Assembly (NCBI GenBank): GCA_023266095.1
Contig: JAHFRV010000008.1
Location: forward strand, 21,839-85,838
Reading direction: 5' to 3'
Origin: Gammaproteobacteria bacterium
Lineage (GTDB): Bacteria > Pseudomonadota > Gammaproteobacteria > DRLM01
Length of the DNA: 64,000 bases
In this document: positions 45,241 through 55,050 of the stretch, in pieces
Numbering within the stretch: position 1 is the first letter of the stretch
Layout of the letters: every line of letters starts with the position of its first letter
Position numbers and translations under genes: made by a program
Notes under the pieces: model-generated
Told to the model about the DNA's origin: nothing
The model's input: only the letters and a program-made list of their open reading frames with translations
The model's database searches: none

Positions 45241-47415
45241 TTACCTGCGTACTGCGTCAAGCAAAGTCTGGAACAAACTGTCCGCCGTTGAAATAAGGCG
45301 GGCTGCCGCCTGGTAGGCTTGCTGGGTCTTGATGAGGTTCGCCGCCTCTTCGTCGAGATTGACGCCGGATACCGAATCACGGGCATCGACCGATTGTTTC
45401 AACAAGGTCTCGCGGGCGTCGCGGCCGATGTTGGCCTGCTGGGTCTTCGCACCGACGTCGGCGATGATCTGCCCATATGCATCCTGATAAGTAGCGGTAC
45501 CGCCGGCCAGAGTCGGTTTCTGTTGCAAGCCGCTCAGCAACAGGGCGTTGCGATTGTCACCGACGCCGTTATTGTTGGCGGCGATGGTGAAGGTGTCACC
45601 GGCCGCCGGCGTGCCGCTGATGGCGAGATTCCAGCCGTTGTAGCTGAGGGTGTCGCCGCCGGTATAGGACACGTTGCTGGTTGGACTGCCGGTGGTGGCG
45701 CCCACCACGTTGAAGGTAGTGGCGCTGGTAAAGACGATGCTGACACTGCTGCGGAGAGCGGGGTCGGGCGGACTTACCGTCACCTGACCGATAGTCGCGG
45801 CGCCGCTGTTGCCGCCATCGGCGCTGGTGACTTTTTGATCGATATAAAACTTATCACCGGCGGCGGGACCGCTGCCACCGTTGGTGATTTGGAAGGTCAA
45901 ACCATTGAAGGCGATATTGCCGCCGGAGCTGTAGGCCAAACCCTGCCCCAAAATCGCGCCGGTGGTCTCATCCACCACGTCGTAGCTGCCGGGCCCGGTA
46001 AATTGCACCACCAGTCTATCGTCGGGTGAGTTCACCGCGCCGGCGCTGATGGTGGCGTTACCGAGATTGCCGAGAGCCGCCTGGGTGCGAATGGGCGCCG
46101 CCGCGGCTATTTTCACGGGATCGCTGATCGCGACCTGCAGATTACTCACCGCCGCATAGGTCGGCCGCACCAGAAAACTGTCTCCCGCCGCCGCGCCGGA
46201 TGCAATGGTCAAGGCCACGCCGTCGATGGTAGCCGCGGTATAAGGCGAACTGCCGCCGGTGTTGATGGCGAAGGTTTGGCCGTCATTCACCCGGGTCAGG
46301 GTGTAACTATTGGCGCCGTTGTACAACAATCGGTAATCGCTGGCGGTGAGGTCATCGACATTGACCAGCGCCGCGCTGACCGTAGCCGTGCCGGTGTTGC
46401 CCGAATGGGACGCCACCAGTGGCGCGGCGGTATTGAATAACTTGCCGCCCAAGGCACCATTGAGATCGACACCGAGTTGATGCTGGGTATTCATGGTGTC
46501 GGCCAGGCCGCTCGCCATGCGGCCCAGAGCATTTTGCGCGGGATCCAATACCTGGTTGCGAAAATTGATCAAGCCGCCGACACTACCGCCCGACAGTTGG
46601 TTGGTGATCTCGACGGTGTTCGCGCCGACGGTATAGCCAATTTCATAACGGGTCGGGTCGTAATGATTGCGGAGTATGCTCAGCTGTTGAGGATTCGCTC
46701 CCACCACCAAGGCCTGGCCGGAACCGACGAAAATATTCATCGCGCCGTCGCTCTGCGGAATGGCGGTCACCGACACCAGTTTGGAGAGCTGAGTGAGGGC
46801 CAGGTCGCGTTTATCCAGCAAATCATTGGGGGCGCCGCCGCCGGAGGCGCCGAGCGCGGAAACGATGCGTTGATTGAGTTCGGCGATACCGGAAGCGAGC
46901 GCATTGATTTCTCCCACCGAATTCTGCAAGGCGGTATTGGATTGCCCACCCAACTCGGTAAACCGCTCGTTGACATAGTGAAAGCGATCGACCAAGGTAT
47001 TTGCCTGGCTGAGCAGCAACTGCCGCGCCGGCTGTGACGAGGGATCGTTGGAGACCTCATTCACTGCCGAGAAAAACGACTGTACCGCCGCGCTCACCCC
47101 TGCCTCGGGATTGGCGAGCAGGTTATCGATACGGCTCACATAATTGGAAAAGCTGTTGAGACTTTCGTAAGACGAGGTGCCGCTACGTACTTGTTCCACC
47201 AGAAAATCGTCGTAAAGCCGGTTGACCGAGCTGATGTCGACGCCGTTACCGAGATAACTGTTGCCGTACAACTGGGGCAGGCGGGCATTCAAATCGATCC
47301 GTTGCCTGCTGTAACCTTCGGTGTTGACGTTGCTGATGTTATGGCTGGTGACCGACAGCGCCCGTTGCGCCGCCAGCAAACCCGACAATCCCACCCCAAG
47401 TAGACCGCTAGCCAT
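45241..47415 (-). CDS. flgK: Flagellar hook-filament junction protein FlgK
   Basis: 724 residues from the ATG at 47415; conserved sequence begins there (GLLGVGLSGLLAAQRALS). N-terminal rod/hook-type motif SHNISNVNTEGYSRQRIDL, C-terminal flagellin-like helix (LDEEAANLIKTQQAYQAAAR). The enlarged middle contains at least three copies of a module ending in AAGDSF/AAGDKF/AAGDTF (roughly 375-430, 470-535, 560-620). Exported with FlgN. Confidence 0.96.
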   Translation of the reverse strand: MASGLLGVGLSGLLAAQRALSVTSHNISNVNTEGYSRQRIDLNARLPQLYGNSYLGNGVDISSVNRLYDDFLVEQVRSGTSSYESLNSFSNYVSRIDNLLANPEAGVSAAVQSFFSAVNEVSNDPSSQPARQLLLSQANTLVDRFHYVNERFTELGGQSNTALQNSVGEINALASGIAELNQRIVSALGASGGGAPNDLLDKRDLALTQLSKLVSVTAIPQSDGAMNIFVGSGQALVVGANPQQLSILRNHYDPTRYEIGYTVGANTVEITNQLSGGSVGGLINFRNQVLDPAQNALGRMASGLADTMNTQHQLGVDLNGALGGKLFNTAAPLVASHSGNTGTATVSAALVNVDDLTASDYRLLYNGANSYTLTRVNDGQTFAINTGGSSPYTAATIDGVALTIASGAAAGDSFLVRPTYAAVSNLQVAISDPVKIAAAAPIRTQAALGNLGNATISAGAVNSPDDRLVVQFTGPGSYDVVDETTGAILGQGLAYSSGGNIAFNGLTFQITNGGSGPAAGDKFYIDQKVTSADGGNSGAATIGQVTVSPPDPALRSSVSIVFTSATTFNVVGATTGSPTSNVSYTGGDTLSYNGWNLAISGTPAAGDTFTIAANNNGVGDNRNALLLSGLQQKPTLAGGTATYQDAYGQIIADVGAKTQQANIGRDARETLLKQSVDARDSVSGVNLDEEAANLIKTQQAYQAAARLISTADSLFQTLLDAVRR

Positions 47416-47496
47416 AATTCCGTCCCGCCTTTTTACCACGCCTGATGAGCAGGCCTACCCCGGCCCGGCTATCCAGCCCTCTCTCCTGACGCCTGT

Positions 47497-48450
47497 TCAT
47501 GTTATCGACTCGGCGCCGTCCGCCCTGAAGTCAGCCGGCAAGCCGCTCAATACCTCGCGCCGGAGTAGACTGCCGATCTTTTCCGCATAACGGGGATCGG
47601 TGGCATAACCCGCGCTTTGCAATTCACTCAAAAATTGCCGCGGATCGCCGGCATGGGCCAAGGCCTCGCGGTAACGCGGCTGGGATTTAATAAAATCGAC
47701 GTAATCGGCGAAACTGTCACTGAAGGAATCATAAGCGCGGAAATTGGCGCGCTCTTTCACCGCCACGCCGTCGCGGTATTCCAGCGTGGCGACGTTGACG
47801 CGGCCGCCGTCCCACTTGTCGCCGGCTTTGATGTTGAACAAGTTGTGGCTGCTCTGGCCGTCACCGCGCTGTAACACGGAACGGCCCCAGCCGGTCTCGA
47901 GGGCGGCCTGCGCAATCAGCACGCGCGGATCGACGCCCAGTTCGCGCGCCGGGGCCTGCGCCGCCGGCCACAAGGCCGCCACGAAGTCTTCGGGTGTGTT
48001 GAAGCCCGTTGCGCCCTCGTTGGCCGCACGCGGGCCGGCGGGTGCGGCGACGCTGGGCAGTGACATAGCCGGTACGGTGGCAGTCGGTGCCGAAGACCGT
48101 GGCGGCATCACCGTCACGCCAGGATCCGCCGCCTCCTGCGGCGCCGCTTGCGATTGCTGCATCTGGCGGGCCATCGCTACGCCCAAACCCAGCGCACCCT
48201 GGGCCGAAAGCGTCAAGGAAATCTGTTTATCGAACATGTCCTGATACATATCCTGTCCGCCGCTGCCCATCAGGGAATCACCGGGGCTGGCGTCGCGCAT
48301 GCTCTTCAGCATCATCTGAATAAACATGGCCTCGAACTGGCGGCCGGCGGCGCGCAGTGTTTGGTCCGGATCGGTCTGGCCGTTCAGACGCAGTTCCGCC
48401 AGACCTTTGAAGTCGGTATATACATCACCTTTGCTTACGCCTATGGACAT
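47497..48450 (-). CDS. flgJ: Flagellar rod assembly protein and peptidoglycan hydrolase FlgJ
   Basis: 317 residues: N-terminal rod-scaffold domain (about 28-95; FEAMFIQMMLKSMRDASPG), a Pro/Ala linker (about 100-150), and a C-terminal glucosaminidase-fold hydrolase domain with catalytic Glu185 in AALETGWG. Two-domain form typical of gammaproteobacteria. Opens the cell wall for the rod. Confidence 0.96.
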   Translation of the reverse strand: MSIGVSKGDVYTDFKGLAELRLNGQTDPDQTLRAAGRQFEAMFIQMMLKSMRDASPGDSLMGSGGQDMYQDMFDKQISLTLSAQGALGLGVAMARQMQQSQAAPQEAADPGVTVMPPRSSAPTATVPAMSLPSVAAPAGPRAANEGATGFNTPEDFVAALWPAAQAPARELGVDPRVLIAQAALETGWGRSVLQRGDGQSSHNLFNIKAGDKWDGGRVNVATLEYRDGVAVKERANFRAYDSFSDSFADYVDFIKSQPRYREALAHAGDPRQFLSELQSAGYATDPRYAEKIGSLLRREVLSGLPADFRADGAESIT

Positions 48451-48482
48451 GACACTCGCTCATCGATTCTTTGCTTAAATGT

Positions 48483-48575
48483 GGCCCGCCATCCATGACG
48501 GGCCGTTCTTTTCCATCCTTGCGGTAATTCCCTCTGCCCATTTCCCTTGCTGCCCGCAACGGCTTCCCAGCCGTT
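48483..48575. other. Two hairpins in the flgI-flgJ intercistronic gap
   Basis: The 163-base gap between flgJ and flgI holds GGCCCG/CGGGCC (48483-48488 / 48499-48504) and AACGGCT/AGCCGTT (48558-48564 / 48569-48575, four-base loop). The second is followed by TTTTT on the plus strand only, so neither is a clear terminator for the minus-strand operon. They may be mRNA-processing or stability structures. Confidence 0.35.
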
Positions 48576-48613
48576 TTTCCTTGGCTCAATCGACGGACTG
48601 CCTGTCCGCCGTC

Positions 48614-49726
48614 TTATAAAACGATGAGTTCGGCGCGGAGCGCGCCCGCTTCGCGCAAGGCCTCCAGTATCGCCACCAGGTCGCCGGGCGCGGCGCCCAC
48701 TTGATTCACCGCGCGCACGATCTGCGCGAGCGTCACGCCCGGTTCGAACAAAAACATGCGACTGGCCGCTTGCGTCGCCGACACCTCCGACGACGGTGCC
48801 ACCACGGTGGTACCGGCCGAGAAAGGCGCAGGCTGGCTGACCGCGGTTTTTTCCGAAATCGTCACGGTCAGGCTGCCGTGGGCGACGGCCGCCGCGGTCA
48901 CCCGCACGTGTTCACCGATCACCACCGTGCCGGTGCGCGAGTTGATGATGACTTTGGCCGAGGTGACACCCGGCTCCAGGGTAAGATTTTCCAGCACCGA
49001 AACGAAGGACACCCGCTGACCGCGGTCACGCGGCGCGTGCACCGCGATCGAGGTGGCATCGATCGGCACCGCCATACCCTCACCGAGACTGTCATTGATC
49101 GCATCGGCGACACGTTTGGCGGTAGTGAAATCGCCGTTATTGAGATTGAGCACCAGACTGTCTTCGCCGCCGAGGGTGGTCGGTGCCGCGCGTTCCACGG
49201 TCGCGCCGTTGGGTATGCGACCCGCGCTGGGGACGTTGACGGTGATTTTTGAACCGTCGCTGCCGCCGACACCGAAACCGCTCACCACCAGGTTGCCCTG
49301 AGCGATGGCGTAGATCTCGCCGTTGGCGCCCTTGAGCGGCGTCATCAGCAATGTACCGCCGCGCAGACTTTTGGCGTTGGCGAGCGACGATACCGTGATG
49401 TCAATGCTCTGACCGGGTTTGGCGAAGGGCGGCAACTCGGCGTTCACCGACACCGCCGCGACGTTCTTGAGCTGCGGATTCACACCCGGCGGCACGGTGA
49501 TGCCGAATTGCGCGAGCATGCTCTTCAAACTCTGGACGGTAAACGGCGCCTGGCTGGTCTGATCGCCGCTGCCGTCGAGACCCACCACTAAACCGTAACC
49601 CACCAGTTGGTTATTACGCACGCCGGCCACCGTGGCGAGGTCTTTGATACGTTCGGCGTGGGCCGCCATCCACGGCAACGATACAGCGAAGGCAAACAAG
49701 AGATAACCAATCGTCCGGCATTTCAT
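48614..49726 (-). CDS. flgI: Flagellar P-ring protein FlgI
   Basis: 370 residues from the ATG at 49726 (AGGAA upstream). Cleavable signal peptide 1-24 ending AAHA, mature protein starting [17 protein letters not shown], followed by [15 protein letters not shown], and ending [15 protein letters not shown]. Periplasmic bushing around the rod. Confidence 0.96.
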   Translation of the reverse strand: MKCRTIGYLLFAFAVSLPWMAAHAERIKDLATVAGVRNNQLVGYGLVVGLDGSGDQTSQAPFTVQSLKSMLAQFGITVPPGVNPQLKNVAAVSVNAELPPFAKPGQSIDITVSSLANAKSLRGGTLLMTPLKGANGEIYAIAQGNLVVSGFGVGGSDGSKITVNVPSAGRIPNGATVERAAPTTLGGEDSLVLNLNNGDFTTAKRVADAINDSLGEGMAVPIDATSIAVHAPRDRGQRVSFVSVLENLTLEPGVTSAKVIINSRTGTVVIGEHVRVTAAAVAHGSLTVTISEKTAVSQPAPFSAGTTVVAPSSEVSATQAASRMFLFEPGVTLAQIVRAVNQVGAAPGDLVAILEALREAGALRAELIVL

Positions 49727-49752
49727 CAACGTGTGTTCCTTATCCGACGCCG

Positions 49753-50487
49753 TTAAAACGGCCACCATTTGCTGTTGAATACACGTCCCAGCCAGCCCAT
49801 CGAATTGGCGTCGGCCAGCGTTCCCTTCCCGGTGTAACTGATTTTGGCGTCCGCCACCAAGGTGGACAGCACAGTGTTGTCCGGACCGATGTCGGCCGGC
49901 CGCACGATGCCGGCGAATTGGATGGTCTCGTCACCTTGATTGATGGTCAGCGATTTTTCGCCGCGCACAATCAGATTGCCGTTGGGCAACACCTCGGCCA
50001 CGGTAACGGTGATCTGGCCGTCCAAACGATTGCTCTGGCTGCTGTCGCCATCACCTTTGAAAGAACGGTTGCCGTTGATACTCGTCCCCAAATTGAGATC
50101 GCGTCCGTTGAGCGGCAGCATGCCGGGCGTGCGGAAGCTAAGTGGTGCGCCGAGCAGCGTGGGATTTTCCAGTTCCACTTGCTGATCCTTGCTGCTATTG
50201 GTGCTGGCCTTTTTGCTCGCCTGGGTCCGCTCCACCAGGACGATGGTGATCATGTCGCCGACGCGGCGCGCCTTGGTGTCCTGAAACAAGGAGATTTCGC
50301 GGCCGGACTGAAAAATCGCACCCTCGGTGGCCGGCGGCAGCGTTTCCGCCAGAGGTGGAGTGGGCGCGAATTTGGCGTGTTGCTGGGCGGACGTCGCGCA
50401 ACCGGTGAGCAGCGCGATGCCGATCAGCAGTAAGTGCCTACGTTTGCCGCGCACCGCGTATTCATTCCATCCGCTTAGCTTAATCAC
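49753..50487 (-). CDS. flgH: Flagellar L-ring lipoprotein FlgH
   Basis: 244 residues from the GTG at 50487, which has GGAG eight bases upstream; another GTG at 50496 overlaps that ribosome site. Lipoprotein signal with lipobox LLTGC (Cys30), then [16 protein letters not shown] and the C-terminal [12 protein letters not shown], conserved in FlgH. Outer-membrane ring. 26 bases before flgI. Confidence 0.95.
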   Translation of the reverse strand: MIKLSGWNEYAVRGKRRHLLLIGIALLTGCATSAQQHAKFAPTPPLAETLPPATEGAIFQSGREISLFQDTKARRVGDMITIVLVERTQASKKASTNSSKDQQVELENPTLLGAPLSFRTPGMLPLNGRDLNLGTSINGNRSFKGDGDSSQSNRLDGQITVTVAEVLPNGNLIVRGEKSLTINQGDETIQFAGIVRPADIGPDNTVLSTLVADAKISYTGKGTLADANSMGWLGRVFNSKWWPF

Positions 50488-50506
50488 GCTCGCCACTCCA
50501 CGTCAC

Positions 50507-51292
50507 TTAAGTATTGTTGATGATGAAACGTAACATGCCGTCACTGGCTTCCACCGCCTTCGAATTCATCTCGTAGGCGCGCTGGGTTTCGATCATATCC
50601 ACCAGCTCCTGTACCACGTTGACATTGGAAGTTTCCAAGGAACCTTGCACGGTGGTACCCAAACCGCCGACCCCGGGCGTGCCGGTCTGCGCCGCGCCGC
50701 TGGCGGCGGATTCGAGGTACAAGTTTTCGCCCATGGGCTGCAGACCCGCGGTGTTGATGAAGTCGGCGAGTTGCAGACTGCCTATCTGGGTAGGCGAGGT
50801 TTGTCCGGCGAGGCGCACGCTCACCGTGCCGTCATTGCCGATGGTGATGCTCTGCGCGCCGTCGGGAATGGTGATGGCCGGTTGCACGGGATAACCGCTG
50901 GCAGTCACCAATTGACCTTGGGCATCCATCTGCATGGCGCCGTCGCGGGTATAACCCTGGCTGCCGTCCGGCAGCAACACCTGCAAGAACCCGCGGCCTT
51001 GAATCGCCACGTGCAGCGGATTTTCACTCTGTACGATGTTACCTTGCGAGAACAGCTTTTCAGTGGCCACCACTCGCACGCCGGTACCCATATGCATGCC
51101 GGACGGTAATTGCGTGTCCTGCGATGTCTGGCCGCCCACCTGTCGCACGTTTTGATATAACAAATCCTGGAACGCGGCGTAACTGCGTTTGAAACCGGTG
51201 GTACTGACGTTGGCCAAGTTGTTGGAGACGACAGCCATCTTGGTCTGTTGTGCTTCCAATCCGGTTTTGGCGATCCATAATGCTGGGTCCAC
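50507..51292 (-). CDS. flgG: Distal rod protein FlgG
   Basis: 261 residues with a GTG start (AGGAG seven to eight bases upstream). N-terminal rod motif [20 protein letters not shown] and C-terminal [20 protein letters not shown]. Length is standard for FlgG. Confidence 0.96.
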   Translation of the reverse strand: MDPALWIAKTGLEAQQTKMAVVSNNLANVSTTGFKRSYAAFQDLLYQNVRQVGGQTSQDTQLPSGMHMGTGVRVVATEKLFSQGNIVQSENPLHVAIQGRGFLQVLLPDGSQGYTRDGAMQMDAQGQLVTASGYPVQPAITIPDGAQSITIGNDGTVSVRLAGQTSPTQIGSLQLADFINTAGLQPMGENLYLESAASGAAQTGTPGVGGLGTTVQGSLETSNVNVVQELVDMIETQRAYEMNSKAVEASDGMLRFIINNT

Positions 51293-51336
51293 TGTGACAC
51301 TCCTTCAATCGAGTTTGATAATAAATTCGCGGCCGG

Positions 51337-52077
51337 CTAACCGACGCGCATCACTTGTGCCATCGCCGCGTCGTTCTCCTCGGCCTGCTTGATGAGTTTT
51401 ACCTGCACCTCGAGGTGACGGGACAGTTCGATCATATTCACCAGTGCCGAGACGCCGTTGACATTGCTGGTCTCCAATGCGCCGCTGACCAGCGTTACCT
51501 CGGCATCCGCGGCCTGCACCACACCGTCGCCGGTTCTAAACAACCCCTCGGCAGTCTTGCTCAGTTGTTCACGCGGCGGGTTGACCAGTTTGATGCGATC
51601 CACCACCGCCAGGGTGCTGGGGGATTGACCCACCGGCAACACCGAGATCGTGCCATCCCTGCCGATCTCCAACTTCGAAAACGGCGGCACCGCGATCGGT
51701 CCGCCGTTGCCCAATACCGGCTGCCCTGCGGCGGTGAGCAACATGCCGGCGTTATTCACCGTGAAATCACCGGCGCGGGTATAGGCCTCGCCGCCGTCGG
51801 CGGCCTGTACCGCGATCCAACCCTCGCCCTTCACCGCCACGTCCAATTCGCGGCCGGTGGTGATCAGGGAACCCGGAGTGAAATCCGCACCGTTGGTTTC
51901 CGCCACCGAGTTGATGCGGCTGGGATAACCCGCGCCCTCGATAGGCCTGCTCTGAAACGCGGCCAGATCGCCGCGAAAACCGGTGGTGTTGATATTGGCG
52001 AGATTATTGGTATTGACTTGATTGGCCCGCATGGTGTGCTTGGCGCCGGTCATGGCCACATAAACTACCCTATCCAT
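51337..52077 (-). CDS. flgF: Proximal rod protein FlgF
   Basis: 246 residues. N-terminus MDRVVYVAMTGAKHTMRANQ followed by NTNNLANINTTGFRGDL, and C-terminal ETSNVNGVSALVNMIELSRH. Order flgE-flgF-flgG is canonical; 44 bases separate it from flgG. Confidence 0.95.
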   Translation of the reverse strand: MDRVVYVAMTGAKHTMRANQVNTNNLANINTTGFRGDLAAFQSRPIEGAGYPSRINSVAETNGADFTPGSLITTGRELDVAVKGEGWIAVQAADGGEAYTRAGDFTVNNAGMLLTAAGQPVLGNGGPIAVPPFSKLEIGRDGTISVLPVGQSPSTLAVVDRIKLVNPPREQLSKTAEGLFRTGDGVVQAADAEVTLVSGALETSNVNGVSALVNMIELSRHLEVQVKLIKQAEENDAAMAQVMRVG

Positions 52078-52111
52078 TCATTACTCCTGCGTATCAATTG
52101 CGGCGGTAGGC

Positions 52112-53329
52112 TTAACGGATGTTGATGATGGTCTGGGTCACGGTATCGGCGGTACTGATGACCTGTGAATTGGCCTGGAAATTACGCTGAGCGGTAATCA
52201 TCGCCACCAGCTGCTCGGTGAGATCGACATTGGAATCTTCGAGGGCACCCGACTGAATCAGACCCAAACTGGCGGTGGCGGGCTGACCAACCAGGGCGAC
52301 ACCCGAATCGAAACTCTCCGCCCAGGTGGTGTCCCCCAATTGCCGCAAACCTTCCAGATTGGCGAAGTTACCCAGCGCCACTTGACCCAGAGTACGCGAC
52401 TGCCCGTTGGTGAAGCGTGCTTGCACGATCCCGGTCTCCGAGATGTCGAGTCCGCTCAAACGACCGGTGGTAAAGCCATTCTGGTCGAGAAAATTCACGC
52501 CGAACTTACTACCAAATTGCGTAGAGGGTGACGTGTCGGCGTAATCCAGGGTGATATTGAGGCTGTTCGCGCCGGCGACAGCGAAGGCATTGTAGGCGAG
52601 CTGACCGCCCGCCGGGGTGGCCAGAGTGCCGTCGGGATTGAAGGTCAAGGTTCCGCTAGTGGTCGGCGTCAGCTCAGCACCATCGACGAAGAGATGAGTC
52701 TCCCAAGTATTGGCGGCAGTCTTGCGGTAATAAATCTCCGACAAGTGCGAGGTGCCCAGAGAATCATACACCGTCAATGATGTGGAATTGTTGTAGGTGG
52801 TGGGATCGGTGACATTGAAGGCCGGCGGGACCGTCGCCGTCGCGTCCAGATTCACACCCACCCCGACCGTACTGGTGGCTTGGGGCGAGATGTCGGACGT
52901 ATTCAATCGTAAATCGCCCAAGGCGCCGGTGATGGTACCGTTATTATCGGCCAAATAGGCGGTCAATCGCTGATTCTGCGGATTGACGATATAACCATCC
53001 CTATTGACACTGAAAGCACCGGCCCGCGTGTACACCGTGCTGCCCTGATCGCTCAGGCGAAAAAAACCCTGGCCGCTCACCGCGAGGTCGAGGCCGTTAT
53101 CGGTGAAGGAAATGTTGCCCTGGCTGAATTGCTGCGCCACCGCCGCTACCGACACACCGCTGCCTATCGCGGTGCCGACGTTGCCCAGACTCGCCACTGA
53201 ATAAATATCGGCGAACTCGGTGCGTGATTTTTTGAAACCGGTAGTACTCACGTTGGCAATGTTATTCGCTACCACCCGCAATTCTGCCGAGGCCGCGTTC
53301 AATCCGCTTAAAGCAATACGAAAAGGCAT
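52112..53329 (-). CDS. flgE: Flagellar hook protein FlgE
   Basis: 405 residues: N-terminal [20 protein letters not shown], central hook domains, and C-terminal EDSNVDLTEQLVAMITAQRN. Length is typical of the family. 32 bases downstream of flgD. Confidence 0.97.
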   Translation of the reverse strand: MPFRIALSGLNAASAELRVVANNIANVSTTGFKKSRTEFADIYSVASLGNVGTAIGSGVSVAAVAQQFSQGNISFTDNGLDLAVSGQGFFRLSDQGSTVYTRAGAFSVNRDGYIVNPQNQRLTAYLADNNGTITGALGDLRLNTSDISPQATSTVGVGVNLDATATVPPAFNVTDPTTYNNSTSLTVYDSLGTSHLSEIYYRKTAANTWETHLFVDGAELTPTTSGTLTFNPDGTLATPAGGQLAYNAFAVAGANSLNITLDYADTSPSTQFGSKFGVNFLDQNGFTTGRLSGLDISETGIVQARFTNGQSRTLGQVALGNFANLEGLRQLGDTTWAESFDSGVALVGQPATASLGLIQSGALEDSNVDLTEQLVAMITAQRNFQANSQVISTADTVTQTIINIR

Positions 53330-53361
53330 ATTCGATTCCTCTATTCTGTTAAAACCAGCGA

Positions 53362-54033
53362 TTACATGATTTGTTTGACATCGCTCATATTGATATTTGA
53401 CCCGCCCGCAAGCGTGAGCGACAGCGATTTACCGCCGGACGCCATATTCACCGCCGCGATAGGCTCGGCCACCAAGGTATTCACTGCCGCCGCTTTGCCG
53501 GCGACGATAGATTCGGCCTTCAACTGATAGACGCCGGCGGGCGCCTTCGAACCGTCCGTCGCGAGACCGTCCCAACGGAACGGCACCGTGCCGCTGCTCT
53601 GCGAGCCCAATTCCATTTTTCTGATGAGCTGTCCATTTTCATCGAAGATGCCGACCACCACATTGTCGGCCGCGCCGGTCAATTCCACGCCGCCTTGCAC
53701 CGTGTTCGTACCGTCGTAGAGCGCACTGTCGGCGGCGGCCACCACGGTTTTACCCACCAGCCCAGCCGCCTGCATGGTTTGATTAGCCGAGAGCGTTTCC
53801 ACCAATTGTTTGACCGAGGCCTGCATGTCCTGAATACCGGTTACCGAAGAAAACTGAGCGATTTGCCCGAGAAACGCGCTGTTATCCATCGGCTTGGTCG
53901 GATCCTGATTCTGCAGCTGGGTCGTCATCAATTTCAGGAAATCTTCCTGGCCGAGTTTGTTACCCGATTTGCGGGTACTCGGATTGCCGCCGAGACCGAG
54001 TTGGTCGATGATATCGCTGTTAATCGTGGTCAT
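53362..54033 (-). CDS. flgD: Hook-cap assembly protein FlgD
   Basis: 223 residues. Conserved LGQEDFLKLMTTQLQNQDPT near 27-46, then DNSAFLGQIAQFSSVTGIQD, and a C-terminal tudor/FlgD-Ig-like part with FRWDGLATDGSKAPAGVY. Scaffold for hook assembly. Confidence 0.96.
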   Translation of the reverse strand: MTTINSDIIDQLGLGGNPSTRKSGNKLGQEDFLKLMTTQLQNQDPTKPMDNSAFLGQIAQFSSVTGIQDMQASVKQLVETLSANQTMQAAGLVGKTVVAAADSALYDGTNTVQGGVELTGAADNVVVGIFDENGQLIRKMELGSQSSGTVPFRWDGLATDGSKAPAGVYQLKAESIVAGKAAAVNTLVAEPIAAVNMASGGKSLSLTLAGGSNINMSDVKQIM

Positions 54034-54047
54034 GACTTACCTCTTCA

Positions 54048-54464
54048 TCACTGGCCGAGGCCGAGGGTGCGCAACAATAATTCTTTGGAGGTGTTCATCA
54101 CCTCCACGTTGCTTTGATAGGAACGCGAGGCGGAGATCATATTCACCATTTCCTCGATGGGATTGATATTGGGGAGATAGACATAACCCTCGCCGTCCGC
54201 CGAAGGATGCTGCGGCATATAACGCTTTTGTGCCGGCGCCGTGCTCTCGACAATGCCCGATACCGTGACCCCGGACGAACTGTTTTCACCATAACCTGTC
54301 GAGTCGAGTATCGTCTGGAATACTGGATGTTTCGCTTTATAAGCGCCTTGCTCGGTTCCGCTCACGTTGTCGGCATTTGCCAAATTGCTGGCGACCACGT
54401 TCAGTCTTACGGTTTGCGCGCTCATGGCCGAGCCGGCGACATCGAATATTTTAAAAAGCGACAT
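54048..54464 (-). CDS. flgC: Proximal rod protein FlgC
   Basis: 138 residues. N-terminal RLNVVASNLANADNVSGTEQ and C-terminal PNINPIEEMVNMISASRSYQ. Three bases after the flgB stop. Confidence 0.96.
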   Translation of the reverse strand: MSLFKIFDVAGSAMSAQTVRLNVVASNLANADNVSGTEQGAYKAKHPVFQTILDSTGYGENSSSGVTVSGIVESTAPAQKRYMPQHPSADGEGYVYLPNINPIEEMVNMISASRSYQSNVEVMNTSKELLLRTLGLGQ

Positions 54465-54467
54465 GGT

Positions 54468-54863
54468 TTACTGCCCCTTGATTGCCAACAAAATGCCGTT
54501 GATGCGCCCGTTCAGCAAGGTCAGCGACGCTTGATGCTGCACCGCGTTGCGCGAGAACTCGGCTTGCTCGACCTGGGTATCGACGGTGTTACCATCCAAG
54601 GCCGGCTGCAGCGGCACTCTATACTGGGTTTCGTAGCGCGCGTTGTCGCCGGACACGGTTTGTATATGCTGTGAATTAGAAGTCGCCATCGGCAACTGCC
54701 CGCTACCCGCGTTGGCCAAAGCGGTTTTGAAATCGATATCCACCGCTTTGTAGTTGGGCGTATCGGCGTTGGCGATATTGTTCGCCAACAATTCGGCCCG
54801 ATGCGCGCGCAACGACAACGACTGCGCGTGAATACCGAATGCTTTATCGAGACTCAATGACAT
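54468..54863 (-). CDS. flgB: Proximal rod protein FlgB
   Basis: 131 residues from the ATG at 54863, with GGAG seven bases upstream; an ATG four codons earlier overlaps that site. N-terminal LRAHRAELLANNIANADTPN and PNYKAVDIDFKTAL. First gene of the flg operon; a sigma-54 promoter lies about 40 bases upstream. Confidence 0.96.
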   Translation of the reverse strand: MSLSLDKAFGIHAQSLSLRAHRAELLANNIANADTPNYKAVDIDFKTALANAGSGQLPMATSNSQHIQTVSGDNARYETQYRVPLQPALDGNTVDTQVEQAEFSRNAVQHQASLTLLNGRINGILLAIKGQ

Positions 54864-54901
54864 TGTCTTCTCCAACTGATAACCGTCACGCCGTTAACAA
54901 A

Positions 54902-54917
54902 GGCAACAAGCGTGCCA
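54902..54917 (-). promoter_or_regulatory. Sigma-54 promoter of the flgB operon
   Basis: On the minus strand TGGCAC-GCTTG-TTGCC: full -24 consensus and GG-N10-GC spacing. The start would be near 54891, leaving about 28 bases of leader before flgB. In Pseudomonas the flgBCDE operon is FleR/sigma-54-dependent. Confidence 0.82.
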
Positions 54918-55050
54918 TGGCCTGAAAGGGTGAAGAACGGTGAGATGGGATACTTACCTCGGCCATGGTTGAATGGCCATGCGGCAAACTTCTGCCGCTA
55001 CTTGCCGCATTAGCCGCTGAAGCGGTGACCGCGGACTGAAGATAAATATG

